64,000 bases of DNA from Cristatella mucedo (lineage: Eukaryota; Bryozoa; Phylactolaemata; Cristatellidae). The notes below the pieces were generated by a model that saw nothing but the letters and a program-made list of their open reading frames with translations, was not told the origin of the DNA and searched no databases. Positions within the stretch are counted from its first letter, which is position 1; each line of letters starts with the position of its first letter. The stretch is from assembly GCA_009760855.2 (NCBI GenBank), contig WPIO01000169.1, forward strand, positions 600,731-664,730. Reading direction: 5' to 3'. Shown one piece after another: positions 46,850 through 58,721 of the stretch. Both the position numbers and the translations under genes were made by a program.

Positions 46850-47614
46850 CAGCTCCTTACATGGTGATCCTTTTGATGATCTAGCCGATAGCTTCTCTGG
46901 ATTCTTTGTGCAGAATATAGACGAGATCAGGGTATCAATTCCGGTGATGACAACATATCCACTAGAATGCTGTTCCCGATTCCTGGCTGCACCTCAATGT
47001 CTGCATTTAAGAATGTCACTAGTGATTGTGTCCGTATCTCAATCAAAAAAGACAACAAGTCCTCTGGAACTTATTCCCACTGTCCTGCTCCTACCCTGCA
47101 TTGCTCTGCTGCTGCCATCATAACTAACATCATTAATATCTAATTAGCCTCAGGTCATATCCGAGCACCATCCAAAAAGCTGTAGTCAGGCTATTCCTCA
47201 AGAAATTGAAGATAGAACAGGAGAACTTAGGCAACTACCCCCTGTCTCCCTTCTACAATTCCTATCAAAGACATGGGGTTGGGTCCTTGTGGACCAGCTG
47301 AACTTATCTATCGAACCTCACAACATGCTAGTAAGTTCCAGTCTGGCTTTAGAGCTAATTAATCCACAAAATCTGCATTAGCTTGGTATACAACGACCTA
47401 CTTAGGAATTCAGACATGGGTAGAGTATCAGTGCTCGTTTTGCCCGATGTTTCGGCATCTTTTGATGCCATCAATAGCAAAGTTCTTTTACAGCGCCTCT
47501 CGTCTCGCCTGATAATCTCTGGCACTACTCTGTCCTTTCTCACTGGGAGAATCAAGACTATTGAGGCGAATGGACATAGATCATCTGAGGTACCGATGAA
47601 TTATGGGGTACCTT

Positions 47615-47802
47615 GGTGAGCCGTAATGGCTCACTGGGTAAAGTGGTTGCTTGTCAAAACCTCACCCCAAAGTCATGGGTTTGAATCCTGCAGTGGGCAG
47701 TCCTTTATCGCCACTGCAAGCTTCAGTGATAGCCGTGAAGGGTCTGCTGTCGCTATAAAAAAGAGTATGTTAAATCAGATGGTACTTTTTTAAATATTAC
47801 CT
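47615..47802 (+). mobile_element. SINE-2, best copy, inserted in an L2-B RT gene
   Basis: tRNA-like head with box A TGGCTCACTGG (47627-47637) and box B GGGTTTGAATCC (47677-47688), then CTGCAGTGGGCAG, GCCACTGCAAGC and a 3' part ending in a T-rich run. It sits exactly between GGGGTACCTT and CTTAAGGCTCAGTGCTAGG of the L2-B GVPQGSVLG segment. GTACCTT (47608-47614) and TTACCTT (47797-47803) look like a target-site duplication. Confidence 0.8.
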
Positions 47803-47839
47803 TAAGGCTCAGTGCTAGGTCCGGTTGTGTTCACGGTTT

Positions 47840-48100
<261 letters not shown>

Positions 48101-49025
48101 TCTCTCCATCTTGCTGAGGTAATTGCCAAGAACAAACTAGGCTCTCATTTCTATGTGGATGACACTCAGCTGTACCTTTGCTTTGTTCCCTCCCAGCCTT
48201 CGAGCACCTCGAATTCTCTCAGTTCCCTGGCTGCATGTATTGATGATATCCGCATATGGATGGCAGCCGATTTTATTAAATTAACTGATAATGAAACTAA
48301 CTTACTACTTATGGGCAAAGCCAGGTTGATTCGGAAATTGGAAAGGCTGACGCTCAAAATTGGCTCTTCCTGCATATCTATTGCTGAATGGGCTCGAGAT
48401 CTATGTGTCATTTTCCAAAGTGACTTCTCGTTAGACAACTACACCAGCTCATCAATCAAGTTTGCCTACTTTCAGATGCATGATATTGCTAAAATTTGAG
48501 CTTAATTACACAAGGATACCACGTCAAAGTTGTTCCATGCATTTGTGACATCCCGTATAGACTTCTGAAACTCGCTGCCCGCTGGCCTACCAGCAGTGCA
48601 ATCTGGAGCTTACAGCTGGTGCAAAACTCTTCAGCTAGGCTTGTCCGTCGTAGCATCGCAGTTCCCACACCACACACCACTTCTCGCCAACCTGCAATGG
48701 CTACCAGTCAAGCAACGGATTGACTTCAATATTTTGTCGCTCTCATTTAGGTCCCTTTATTCTATGGCTCCAGCCTATCTCTCAGACATAATCCCCCATC
48801 AGGCCAAGCATCGTACCACCCCCTCTTCGGAATCCAAAAGGCAACAACTACCATGATTTAATAATATATTATTGCATGATTTTATGATGATAAGCATGAC
48901 GATGATAAACGTGATTATACTTACCATTCAATCGCATTTTCCTTTGCAGCAAATGTAAAGCACCTAGAAAGAGATTATTTTCTCTGAGGGCGCTTTATCA
49001 AGTGCATTTTTATATTTATTATTAT

Positions 49026-49456
49026 TGTTATTTCTGAGCTTCCTGACCTATGGCTGTATTCAAACTCATCATTAAGTTATTAGCTTGAAACCAATTGTCT
49101 CACCTTAATTCCCATCTTTTTAGAACCAAACCTATCTATATTGAGTGCACTTCGAGGGGAATATTTCCGCAACCAAAATGAGTTTACATGGTACAATATT
49201 CATGTTGCTCTTCTGCTTAAAAAACGCACGTTTCGCTAAGTAAGCCATTTTAATTTATAGGGTCAAGTCTGCGAATAAACATTGGACCTTCTATTGAATG
49301 TGAAATGTGTTCAAAATTTGAAATCAAACAGAGCCATCTATTCTACATTCAGTTGGGGTATATTTTGCTCATCACATATTACAATTTTTCTAAAGCTGCT
49401 CCAATCAGCAGAGGACCCAATTTTAATACAATCGGAGCTGCCTGGAATGCCACCTT
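49026..49456. other. Spacer between L2-B and peptide locus 3
   Basis: Unassigned 3' flank of locus 3. A second reading frame from locus 3 exon 3 stays open to about 49326, but this is probably the result of frame loss rather than a longer product. Confidence 0.35.
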
Positions 49457-49941
49457 TCAAATATTTTTCAATACGCCTCTCTTCGCTCGAACGTATTCTA
49501 GAATTTAACGATGAAGATACGTTTTAGTTTTCTTGGGTATCCTACGAAACAAAATGATGGGCAACAATCTGTCGAGGTAGTCTAACAGACGTAAACCTTA
49601 CCACTGTAAGTCTCTTCAATGTCAGCCTCCATCTCAGGGGTCAATTCAAAGTTGTCTAGTACTTTCTGAAATGAAACAGCTGCTGAGCCATCTTTGTTCG
49701 GTGCTGGATATCAGTCAGCTCAGCAACTCAAACCTAACTGCTTTAGCTGCGGTGTGCCGTGTTAACAGCATTTCTTACTGATTGCATTCTAAATTAATTC
49801 AGCATACACCCATAAAATCTATTCTGCCATCGTATGATACTGTTTTTCAGTGTGGACAAGCATGGTTATACTCACCTAAGTCATTACAACGTGTAACTGT
49901 AGCCCCATGAGGACACCTACTAATAGAGACTTCATTTCTTT
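49457..49941 (-). pseudogene. Prepro-peptide gene relative, locus 3, probably inactivated
   Basis: Minus-strand exons with good splice sites: exon 1 49876-49941 (acceptor TTTTAG, donor GTGAGT), exon 2 49602-49665 (64 nt, acceptor TTTCATTTCAG, donor GTAAGG) and exon 3 from 49497 (acceptor TTCTAG). Introns are 210 and 104 bp. Exon 1 opens with ATG and a hydrophobic signal-like run, but the codon just before the donor is TAG (49876-49878). Exon 2 is open and acidic (FELTPEMEADIEETY). In the expected phase exon 3 gives Lys-Arg and then a stop after six more residues (49457-49459), consistent with small indels relative to locus 2. An upstream GT inside exon 1 (donor GTAATG, about 49889) would avoid the TAG, so the locus is not certainly dead. 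Confidence 0.6.
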
Positions 49942-50220
49942 CTAAAAGACAAGTAATGGTTGCCAAGATGCACCCTCGTTCTTAAAGATGAAAACATTAA
50001 GTAATTACATAGAATGATGCAAATTAAATTGTTCAATATTTTAAAATAATTATATATTTCTTCTCGAGCTCAAGTAGATGCACGCAAAAATGCAACAACA
50101 TAAGTAAACACACTAGCCTACATGCACACGCTCAAGCTTATACACTAATATAAAGTAATTAGTCAAGCCAAAATGATCTAATAAAGCTAAGTAAAGATAT
50201 TATTATTCATAGCAACTTAC

Positions 50221-50282
50221 TTTAAGATATGATAGCAACAGTGCAAACCACACCAACTCCGGCTGCTTTGTTGTTTATATAG
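50221..50282 (-). promoter_or_regulatory. Putative core promoter and 5' noncoding exon of peptide locus 3
   Basis: On the minus strand a clear TATA box (CTATATAAAC, 50273-50282) is followed 50 nt later by CTTAAA/GTAAGT, a consensus donor at 50219-50220. The exon between would be about 25-30 nt of 5' UTR spliced over 277 bp to the acceptor before exon 1. It is the best promoter candidate among the three loci. Confidence 0.5.
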
Positions 50283-50628
50283 TTTCGAAAATGCTGATGC
50301 TAAAACCCCGATCTTTCTACTTTACTCATCGGCTAGTTGGGTGTTCGGACCACCCCTAAGCTTCCAGATAGGCAACACGTTTGATCGGGCATCGTCTTCT
50401 AGACATTAATTCGTCTGGTAGTTTCAGTCGACATTGCTTAACTTCTAAGGAATGCAGATGTAGAGAGAGTCAATCGAGGAAGTATTCACGTAAAATCTCC
50501 CCTATAAAATGCCTCATTTATAAAGTGGCAGAAACGCTTCTAAGCTTTCTTGCATTTAGGATGTCTTCTATAAAAGATGGGTCGCAGCATTACTCACATC
50601 TAGAATGAGGATCCATTGACGAAAGCAT
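50283..50628. other. Upstream region of peptide locus 3, nothing recognised
   Basis: About 350 bp between the locus 3 promoter and an L2-B tail. It could hold regulatory sites; no motif stands out. Confidence 0.35.
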
Positions 50629-52680
50629 TAATAATAATAATAATAATATTGCACTTGATAAAGCGCCCTCAGAGAACTTAATCTCTTTCTAGGCGCTTTA
50701 CATTTGCTGCAAAGTGATACGCAATGGAATAGTAAGTAAAATCATGCTTGAAAAACAAACAAAATGAATAACATGGTTAGGGGTTACATGCACTGGGTCA
50801 GCATTCAAATGTGGTTAGTGGCAGCATGAACAGTGTCAGCACGCATAAGCACATCGAGGACGAATCACAAGGACCCACTAAATGCTGTCCTAAATAGGTA
50901 TGTTTTTAAGTTTCTTTTAAATGTGGTCAGGTCAGGGGATGTTCTGATGCAGGTCGGGATGGAGTTCCAGGCTGTTGGAGCATACGAGCTAAATGCACGG
51001 TCTCCAAAGGATTTAAGGTTTGTACGAGGTATTTCTAGACTGTTGGATTCCGAAAAGCGAGTGGTACGATGCTTTGCCTGATGGGGTAGTATATCTGAAA
51101 GGTAGGCTGGAGCCATAGAATGAAGAGACCTAAAAGTGAGTGACAAAACCTTGAAGTCAATCCGTTGCTTGACTGGTAGCCAGTGCAGGTCGGCGAGAAG
51201 TGGAGTAATGTGGCAACTGCGACGCTCACGACAGACAAGCCTAGCTGCAGAGTTTTGCACCAGCTGCAATCGTCTGATCGCACATGCTGGTAGGCCTGTA
51301 AGCAGTGAGTTGCAGAAGTCGAGACGAGATGTCACGAATGCATGGACCAACTTGGACGTGGTATCCTTATCTAAACAAGCCCTAATTTTAGCAATGTTAT
51401 GAAGCTGAAAATAGGCTGATTTGACTGTGGAGCTGATGTGGTCGTCTAACGAGAGGTCGCTTTGGAATATGACACCTAGATTTCGAGCTGATGCAACTGG
51501 AGATATGCTGGCAGAGCCAATTTTGAAAGTCAGCCTTTCCAATTTCTGAATAACACTAGGTTTGCCCATAACTAGTAAGTTAGTTTTATCATCGTTAAGT
51601 TTTAGAAAATTTGCTGCCATCCATTTGCGGATGTCATCAATGCAGGCAGCTAGTGAGTTGAGAGAATTTGAGGTGCTCGAAGGCTGGGAGGGATCAAAGC
51701 AAAGGTACAACTGAGTGTCATCCGCATAGAAGGGAAAGCCTAGATTGTGCTTGGCAATCACATCAGCGAGAGGGAGAGTATAAACGGTGAAAAGGACCGG
51801 ACCTAGCACAGAGCCCTGAGGTACTCCATATTTTAGAGGTACTTCAGATGATCTTTGTCCATTCACGTCAACACTCTGGAGTCTCCCACTGAGATAGGAC
51901 CTGAACCACTGCAGAGCAGTGCCAGTGATGCCCAGGCGAGATGAGAGGCGCTCTAGAAGTACTTTGTGATCCATGGTATCAAAAGCTGCCGAAAGATCGA
52001 GCAAAACAAGAAGAGACACTCTACCCATGTCTGCATTCCTAAGTAGGTCGTTGTATACCCGAAGCAATGCTGACTCTGTGGAGTGATTAGCTCTAAAGCC
52101 AGACTGAACTTACTAGCAAGGTGTGAGGTTTCGATATACGAGTTCAGCTGGTCTGCCACGACCCGTTCCAGTGTCTTTGATAAGAATGGTAGAAGGGAGA
52201 CTGGGCGGTAGTTGCTTAAGTTCTCTTGGTCTAGTGTAGCTTTCTTGAGAAGTGGCCTGACTACAGCTTTTTTGATTGGTGCTGGGACCTGACCTGAGGC
52301 TAATGACATATTAATGATGTTGGTTATGCATGGCAGCAGCAGATCAATGCAACGTAGGAGCAGGACAGTGGGAATAGGGTCCAGTGGACTTGTTGTCTTC
52401 TTTGATTGAGATACGAGCTTTAGGACTACATCACTAGTGACCTGTTTAAATGCAGACATTGAGGCGCAGCCAGGAACCGAGGAACAGCATTCTAGTGGGA
52501 AGATTGTCATCGCAGGGATGGATTCCCTGATTTTGTCTATCTTCTGCACAAAGAATCGAGAGAAGCGATCGGATAGATCATCACAAGGATCATCAGGTAA
52601 GGAGCTAACCTGGGAACGGTTGAGGAGATGGTTTATTGTAACCTATAGCTATCGACCGTTTTTACAATCAACGTAAGTCG
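50629..52680 (-). mobile_element. L2-B retrotransposon, best-preserved copy (5'-truncated)
   Basis: The (AAT)n tail at 50629-50646, intact 3' UTR, and ORF2 from a QKIDKIRESIPAMT segment near 52550 to the C-terminus at 50865. It covers the linker before the RT (NYRPVSLLPFLSKTLERVVADQL), RT fingers, palm and thumb, and the C-terminal domain. The endonuclease domain and ORF1 are absent. Homology at the left end stops near 52680, where another L2-B fragment begins. Confidence 0.95.
50865..52067 (-). CDS. L2-B reverse transcriptase, C-terminal 400 codons, open
   Basis: An uninterrupted frame encodes the catalytic RT core and C-terminal domain of an L2/CR1-type retrotransposon. Motifs: [11 protein letters not shown] (residues about 24-34, first catalytic Asp), GVPQGSVLGP (81-90), FYADDTQLY (113-121, the catalytic Asp pair), KLNDDKTNLLVMG (about 168-180), and RLDFCNSLLTGLPACAIRRLQ toward the C-terminus. 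The protein would copy element RNA at nicked chromosomal DNA. The start Met is arbitrary: the true frame comes from upstream in another phase (52549-52100), and one base is missing near 52106. Without endonuclease and the full 5' end it is not an autonomous element. Confidence 0.85.
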   Translation of the reverse strand: MLRVYNDLLRNADMGRVSLLVLLDLSAAFDTMDHKVLLERLSSRLGITGTALQWFRSYLSGRLQSVDVNGQRSSEVPLKYGVPQGSVLGPVLFTVYTLPLADVIAKHNLGFPFYADDTQLYLCFDPSQPSSTSNSLNSLAACIDDIRKWMAANFLKLNDDKTNLLVMGKPSVIQKLERLTFKIGSASISPVASARNLGVIFQSDLSLDDHISSTVKSAYFQLHNIAKIRACLDKDTTSKLVHAFVTSRLDFCNSLLTGLPACAIRRLQLVQNSAARLVCRERRSCHITPLLADLHWLPVKQRIDFKVLSLTFRSLHSMAPAYLSDILPHQAKHRTTRFSESNSLEIPRTNLKSFGDRAFSSYAPTAWNSIPTCIRTSPDLTTFKRNLKTYLFRTAFSGSL

Positions 52681-52684
52681 TTAA

Positions 52685-52805
52685 AAGAAGTCGAGACGAG
52701 ATGTCACAAATGCATGAACCTATTTGGATATAGTATCAGTGTGTACGAAAGCCCAAATTTTGGCAATGTTATGTTGCTGAAAGTAGGCAGAAGCTATCGT
52801 GATGC
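52685..52805 (-). mobile_element. L2-B short fragment
   Basis: GAAGTCGAGACGAGATGTCACAAATGCATG.. is the reverse complement of the HAFVTSRLDF segment. It abuts the 5' end of the previous copy but comes from a more 3' part of the element; most similar to 42505-42620. Confidence 0.65.
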
Positions 52806-52999
52806 TAACGCTGCAACGGCAAAAAAAGTATCTGATTTTTAGGCAGGAAGACTATAAAAGCGTCATAAAATAAAATAAAGTGATTAGTCAAGCCTCTTTA
52901 AGTAAGTCGTAACTGCTTAAGAACACGAGTAAGCAGCTTTAAATTACATTCAAATTGACTATCCACAGTTTTCCTAGAAAACTGGCGTGTGCAACTATC

Positions 53000-53360
53000 T
53001 TTCTCAGCTGAAAGACCAGTGGCGACAGAAGTTGTCGCCCTGCCGGTCCTTGACACCGGAGCTGACTTACACAATTTTTACAGAACGACCACTCTTCTCC
53101 TGCTGCCGTCAATAGCACATTGTTTCCAGCCGTCATGAGCTACTACTTTCATGTAAAAAATCACCTGAACTACTCACCAGACTGAGCGTTACTTTACATT
53201 TCCTCTTTGTAGGGGGAGATAAAGTCTGTGCCACCAAATGCAACTTGAAAGCCTCTTAGGCATTATTGTGTGCTGTACAAAAGTCTTTTGTTTAACACCG
53301 AAGTAGTTTTTCGCCACGTTTAGCAGTTACAGAGGGAGATACTTTGCTTTACATGTTGTC
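53000..53360 (+). mobile_element. L2-A-like 3' end, old
   Basis: TGACTTACACAATTTTTACAGAACGACCACTC.. through GTTACAGAGGGAGATAC follows the L2-A 3' end but with many substitutions and a different ACTTTGC-type end. Confidence 0.55.
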
Positions 53361-54785
53361 ACACTAAGGATACAGTAGTTAATGTAGTGTCACATGTAGG
53401 CTGGAATAAAATGGAGGAAGCAGCGAAAACGATGATAATTCATATTAGCGATTCGCAGCTTGGCTAAGTTATTGCTAGGCGAGGCCTGATCTATGCAGCT
53501 GCTTTACGCTTCCATAGGCAGGTTAGCAAATGGGAACGCGGGACGTTTGTAAAAGACTAGGCACCACTTTTCAGGCTCACCATACAAAATGCAAAAAACC
53601 TCGGAAGTGCTTTTTCAGGATATAAAAAACTTAGAAAAACATTACCAGAATATTGAACAAGTAAATATGGAATACCGTTAGGACTTCTCATAAGAAATCG
53701 GCAATTGCATACTGAGAACATTGATATGTTCCAAAATCATTATAAACGGTCATTCAATAAGAATGCATTAAATAATACCCGCTAATTTTCTTTCATTCGT
53801 CCTTAATTCTGAAATTATTACAAAAACACATTGCGATAAGGCTGTTTTTTCTTGCCAGATAAAAACCTTCGTTTTTTCTTCTAGGTAACCGCTTTCCAGT
53901 GCAAAAAAGATTGTTTTTTCCGGAGAGGAATAGTGTATTATGTGTTTTAGGTATACGAAAGTGTTAGTAGTATCACTTTACGCTTTCTTAAAAGCATCTG
54001 CAAAGTGCGTGGAAAGAGATTCGGTCCCCTGAAAGTGCCCTACAAGTTTATAGTTTGAGTGATTACCGATATTAAAAGTTAAAAACATCTGGTATGGGTT
54101 TTAAAAACTCTCTCACTAGCATAATTGTTCCATGATTCCTGTTAATTTTGTATGCCTATTTAAAAAGCCAAGGGAAAAAATGCCAAATTATTAAGCAGTG
54201 ATCCATCTTTCTGAACATTATCGTAACTTAGGTCATAATATAAAATTACCGAAGAGTCTAGGTTAACAAGGATGAAAATACACTTGCCCTATTTAGTTGG
54301 GCAATATATCCCAATGTTGATCTCAGCACAAATAATGTCCCACAGGGCTTCAGCCCAGAGCCTCAGCTGTCATTAAATCTAAATTGGTACAAGTACTGAG
54401 TTCACCAGCCACCGTTAGTAGTGCTTTTGAAAAGTTTAAAAGAGAGCTTTAATTGGCAACTCATACGCTTACATGGGTTATAGAAATAAAAGGATGTACA
54501 TTACGCTGTTTTTTAGCTAATACTTTGGGAACATTATCGTGCCGGAGCAAGTGTGCATGCATAAATATGTTACTATGGATTAGCTTAAGGTAACCATTGG
54601 ACGAAATGTATATGCATTATTTGTGCGCGAATACCAAGGTGCACTACTCGTAGCTAAAAACTCTAAACACATTTTAAAGAATTCGCACAATGAAAGCACC
54701 CAATAGTGAATATTTATTTAACACATTTTCCTCGCAATAAACGGTCACCAGGCATTAAGCCTTGAGGCTGTTGAATAAGAATTTT
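53361..54785. other. No gene or repeat recognised
   Basis: About 1.4 kb of AT-rich sequence without recognisable motifs on either strand. Confidence 0.35.
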
Positions 54786-54787
54786 TG

Positions 54788-55712
54788 GTATCTAAAAGCA
54801 GGTGACTGTTTCTCAAAATTGGCTCTGCCAGCATATCACCAGTTGAATCAGCTCGAAATCTAGGTTTCATATTCCAAAGCGACCCCTCGTTAGACGACCA
54901 TATCAGCTCCACAGTCAAATCCACCTATTTTCAGCTTCATAACATTACTAAAATTCGGGCTTGTTTAGATAAAGATACCACATCTAAGTGGGTCCATGCA
55001 TTCGTGACATCCCGTCTCGACTTCTGCAACACACTGCTTACTGGCCTGCCAGCATGTGCGATCAGGCAATTGCAGAAGTGCAAAACTCTGCAGCTAGGCT
55101 TGTCTGTCGTAACCGTCGCAGTTGCCACATTACTCCACTTATCACCGACGTGCACTGGCTACCAGTCAAGCAACGGATTGACTTCAAGGTTTTGTCGCTC
55201 ACTTTTAGGTCCCTTCATTCTATGGCTCCAGCCTATCTGTAAGATATACTACCCCATCAGGCCAAGCATCATACCACCTGCTTTTCGGAATCCAACAGTC
55301 TACAAATACCTCGTACAAACCTTAAATCCTTTGGAGACCGTGCATTTAGTTCCTATGCTCCCAAAGCCTGGAACTCCCTCCCGACCTGCGTCAGAACATC
55401 CCCTGACCTGATCACATTTAAAAGGAACCTAAAAACACACCTATTTAGGACAGCATTTAGTGGGTCTCTGTGATTTGTCCTTGATGTGCTTATGCGTGCT
55501 GACACTGTGCATGCTGCCACTAACCACATTTGCATGCTGACCCTGTGCATGTCACCCCTAACCATATTATTCATTTTGTTTGTTTTTTTAAGCATGATTT
55601 TACTTACCATTCAATTGCATTTTACTTTACAGCAAATTTAAAGCGCATAGAGAGAGATTAAGTTCTCTGATGGCGCTTTATCAAGTGAATTATTATTATT
55701 AATATTATAAAT
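54788..55712 (+). mobile_element. L2-B 3' half with ATT tail
   Basis: Begins at the ISPVESARNLGFIFQSDPSLDDHISSTVKS segment. Frames at 54988-55242 and 55004-55411 carry TSRLDFCNTLLTGLPACAIRQLQ and the downstream domain. The 3' UTR ends in ATTATTATTAATATTAT (about 55690-55710). Confidence 0.9.
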
Positions 55713-55985
55713 AAAACTAAAAATTCACCTATTTATGCCTTGCATTTAGTGGATCTCTGTGACTCGTCCTTTACGTGTTCACGCCTGCTGACACTGTGCA
55801 TGCTGCCACTGAAATCACGTGTATATTGATCCTGCACGTGGAACCCTTAACCATGTGATTCTTGCGGTTTTTTGATCATGCTACTACTAACTTTACGATC
55901 GCACTTTGTTTGCAGCAAATGCGAAGCACCAAGGCAGAAATTGAGTCAAATGAGGAAGCTTTATCAAAGGCATTGTTTTTATTAA
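55713..55985 (+). mobile_element. L2-B 3' UTR, second copy in tandem
   Basis: AACTAAAAATTCACCTATTTATGCC.. restarts at the ORF2 end and runs through a diverged 3' UTR to GGCATTGTTTTTATTAA. Same orientation as its neighbours on both sides. Confidence 0.7.
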
Positions 55986-56184
55986 TCCATATTTTTTCTC
56001 GCACTAACTGGTAGCCTCGATCCGTACAATTCTTGAAGTTTGGAAAATGCTCACGTCGGCAGCAAATAGTGATATAGGAACTGCTCAAATAGAGAACTTT
56101 TGAGCTCACTAATTGTTTGACCTTTGAGTCGGTAATATGTATAACCAATAGAAAGTGAGTGCAAAAACAAAAGGTTTTTATCTC
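55986..56184. other. No feature recognised
   Basis: Short spacer between L2-B copies. Confidence 0.3.
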
Positions 56185-56700
56185 GTGTTTTCTGGCTAAC
56201 TTGTAGGTTCCTTCATTCTTTGGCACCAGCCAGCCTATCAGATCGGCACCTCCACCAAGCTAAGCATAGTCCGACTACCTTTTGGAAATCTAGCTGTTTA
56301 CCTTGTACTTCGTACGGACCTCAATCTCTTTAGAGAGTGTGCATTTAGTGTGTATGCTCCCAAAACCTGAAACTCACTACCGACTTCCGTCACGAGATCT
56401 ACTAACTTGACCATGTTAAAAAAGAATTTGAAAACTCAATAATTTATAATGGCAATTAGGGGATCCCTGTGATTCGTCATTCATGTGCTTATGCATGCTT
56501 ACACCTTGGCATGATGCCACTAACTACACTTGTGCATGCTGACCCTATGCATGGCACACTTAACCACGTTACTCTTGCTGTTTATCAATCATGGTGCCAC
56601 TAACCATTCGGTCGTGTTTCCTTGGCAGCAAATGCAAAGCACCTAGATTAAGTTCTATGAGGGCGCTTTTTTTAACTGTATTACTAATATTATTACAATC
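56185..56700 (+). mobile_element. L2-B 3' end, third copy in tandem
   Basis: TTGTAGGTTCCTTCATTCTTTGGCACCAGCC.. (RSLHSLAPA) through the 3' UTR and ATTACTAATATTATTAC. Confidence 0.75.
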
Positions 56701-57088
56701 TATTTACTTTTGAGCATAGCAAGTAAGCCTAAGCATAGAAAACTGCGTTCCTATAGACACCTACATGCTTACTACTTCAGGCTTAGTTCTAAGGTGGATC
56801 AGTGTACTCAACCCGGCGAATGTCGGATATTTCTCCCTAGACATTCCAACGCCGGATATTTCTCCCCTAGGAGAATGAATGTATAAGTAAGCTTACGGAC
56901 ATATATTTACATGATGAAATAAAGTTCACGCTATATCCTATTACAATCTACCCAGTATAAGTGGACTTTTTTTTAATTCAACATGACTTATTTGTTGGCT
57001 TACATGGCAATGCACTATCCATTTGAGTAGTTAAATCACAATAACTGTACTTTCATGTTTTTGCACAATGAACTACTTCTAGGCCAAC
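56701..57088. other. No feature recognised
   Basis: Unassigned. It contains a short direct repeat CGGATATTTCTCCC.TAG at 56824-56841 and 56853-56870. Confidence 0.4.
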
Positions 57089-57351
<263 letters not shown>

Positions 57352-57355
57352 CACT

Positions 57356-57414
57356 CCTAACCCTAAACCATAAATCATAAACCCTATACCCTAAAACCCT
57401 AAAATCTAAACCCC
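57356..57414. repeat. Degenerate telomere-like CCCTAAA repeats
   Basis: About eight units related to CCCTAAA (CCTAACCCTAAACCATAAAT.., then ACCCTATACCCTAAAACCCT..) directly right of the microsatellite. Interstitial and degenerate; the orientation on the plus strand is C-rich. Confidence 0.65.
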
Positions 57415-57982
57415 AGGTGGAGGGAAATGTCCTACCCCAGGCGGAAAAGGTCCAGACAAGAGGTGGGGGGGGGGGTTGTAAACTTTCTAAAGGGAACCTT
57501 CTGGGTGGAATATCCGTCATCTACCAGGCAGCCCATGGCTTTAGGATTACCAAATGTTAATACCGAATTGGACCGAAATATAGTTAAGCGAAGCATAATC
57601 TTTTTATAATCGTTTGAAGACAATACTAATGGAGATTTAACTGGCACAGTAAAACTAGGCAGGGAGCAAATTATTGGGTTGTGTTGCGTTTTAAGGTCTT
57701 GTTTTAAGAACTGTTATTTTTCAAACTAAGCATGAAGTTGGTTAAAGTTGGCAAAGATACATTAACGACAATAGTTCAATAAATTCTGAGTTAGTAAAAT
57801 TTGTTGAGATCCAGGATCGAGTTTCTGTGTAGCTCACTCTCAATTTTTACATATGACGTCTGAATTCAATTAATTAAATGACAAGCATGCATTAGTATTT
57901 TCAGCACACGATAGACAGCTGGAGCGTAATCACTTTTCTCTGTATGAAATTGTATTTGAGGTATTATTTTCATGCCTTATGG
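57415..57982. other. No gene recognised; contains a G-homopolymer
   Basis: A run of twelve or more G at about 57464-57476 and two similar ..ACCCCAGG.GGA.. phrases at 57410-57420 and 57433-57443. The small frame at 57427-57609 (+), with a basic N-terminus, is not supported. Confidence 0.35.
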
Positions 57983-58486
57983 TTGTGAAACCCACTTTTA
58001 GGTCTATTTAATCTTTGGCTCCAGCCTACCTTTCATATTTCCTTACCCATCAGGCTAAGATTGTACCACTCACTATTTGGCATCTAATCGTTTACCTGCC
58101 TCGTACGAACCTCAAATCCCTTGGAGGCTGTGTCTTTCCTATGTTCCCAGAGACTCGAGCCGACTTCCGACTTTCTTCACGACATCTTCTGAATTTATCA
58201 CATTTAAAATGATACTAAACATGTTTCTATTTATAGCCGAGTTTAGTTGGCCCATGTGATTCTTCCTTTACGTGCCTCTGCGTGCTGGCAACGCTGCCAC
58301 AAACCTTATTTGTATGCAGGCCCTGTGCAAGTCACCCCTAACCATGCTCTGCATGTTTTCAAGAAAAATACTACGACTAACCAGTCAAATTTGCTTCCTT
58401 TGCACAATACTTAAGTTACCTAGAAAGAGAATGAGTTTTCCGAAGCGCTATATCAATTTTATTATTATTATTATTATTGTTGTTAA
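57983..58486 (+). mobile_element. L2-B 3' end with ATT tail
   Basis: MAPAYLSYFLTHQAK-like coding (58015-58060), the 3' UTR, and (ATT)n at 58460-58480. Confidence 0.8.
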
Positions 58487-58721
58487 TGAAATGGGCAAAT
58501 CTTCCTGTCGCCATTCACCTGCTGACGGACACATTGGAAATTTCGTCCCCATCAATGAAATTCATGCTGGGATATCTTCTGACTTCCGGAAAATTTTGTC
58601 AACGATAAGGCCAAGCTCTTGGGTATTAGCTGGCCTTGGTTAGCATTGAAGTTCCAATATCTATATATTGAGCTTTGTTACCATGCATCAGCTGACTGAG
58701 CCGGCATTGTAATGCAACGCA

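Noticed and set aside
57427-57609. 60-codon frame with an Arg/Lys-rich start next to the telomere-like tract
   Set aside because: Basic N-terminus alone is not evidence; a G-homopolymer runs through the frame and no further similarity is visible.
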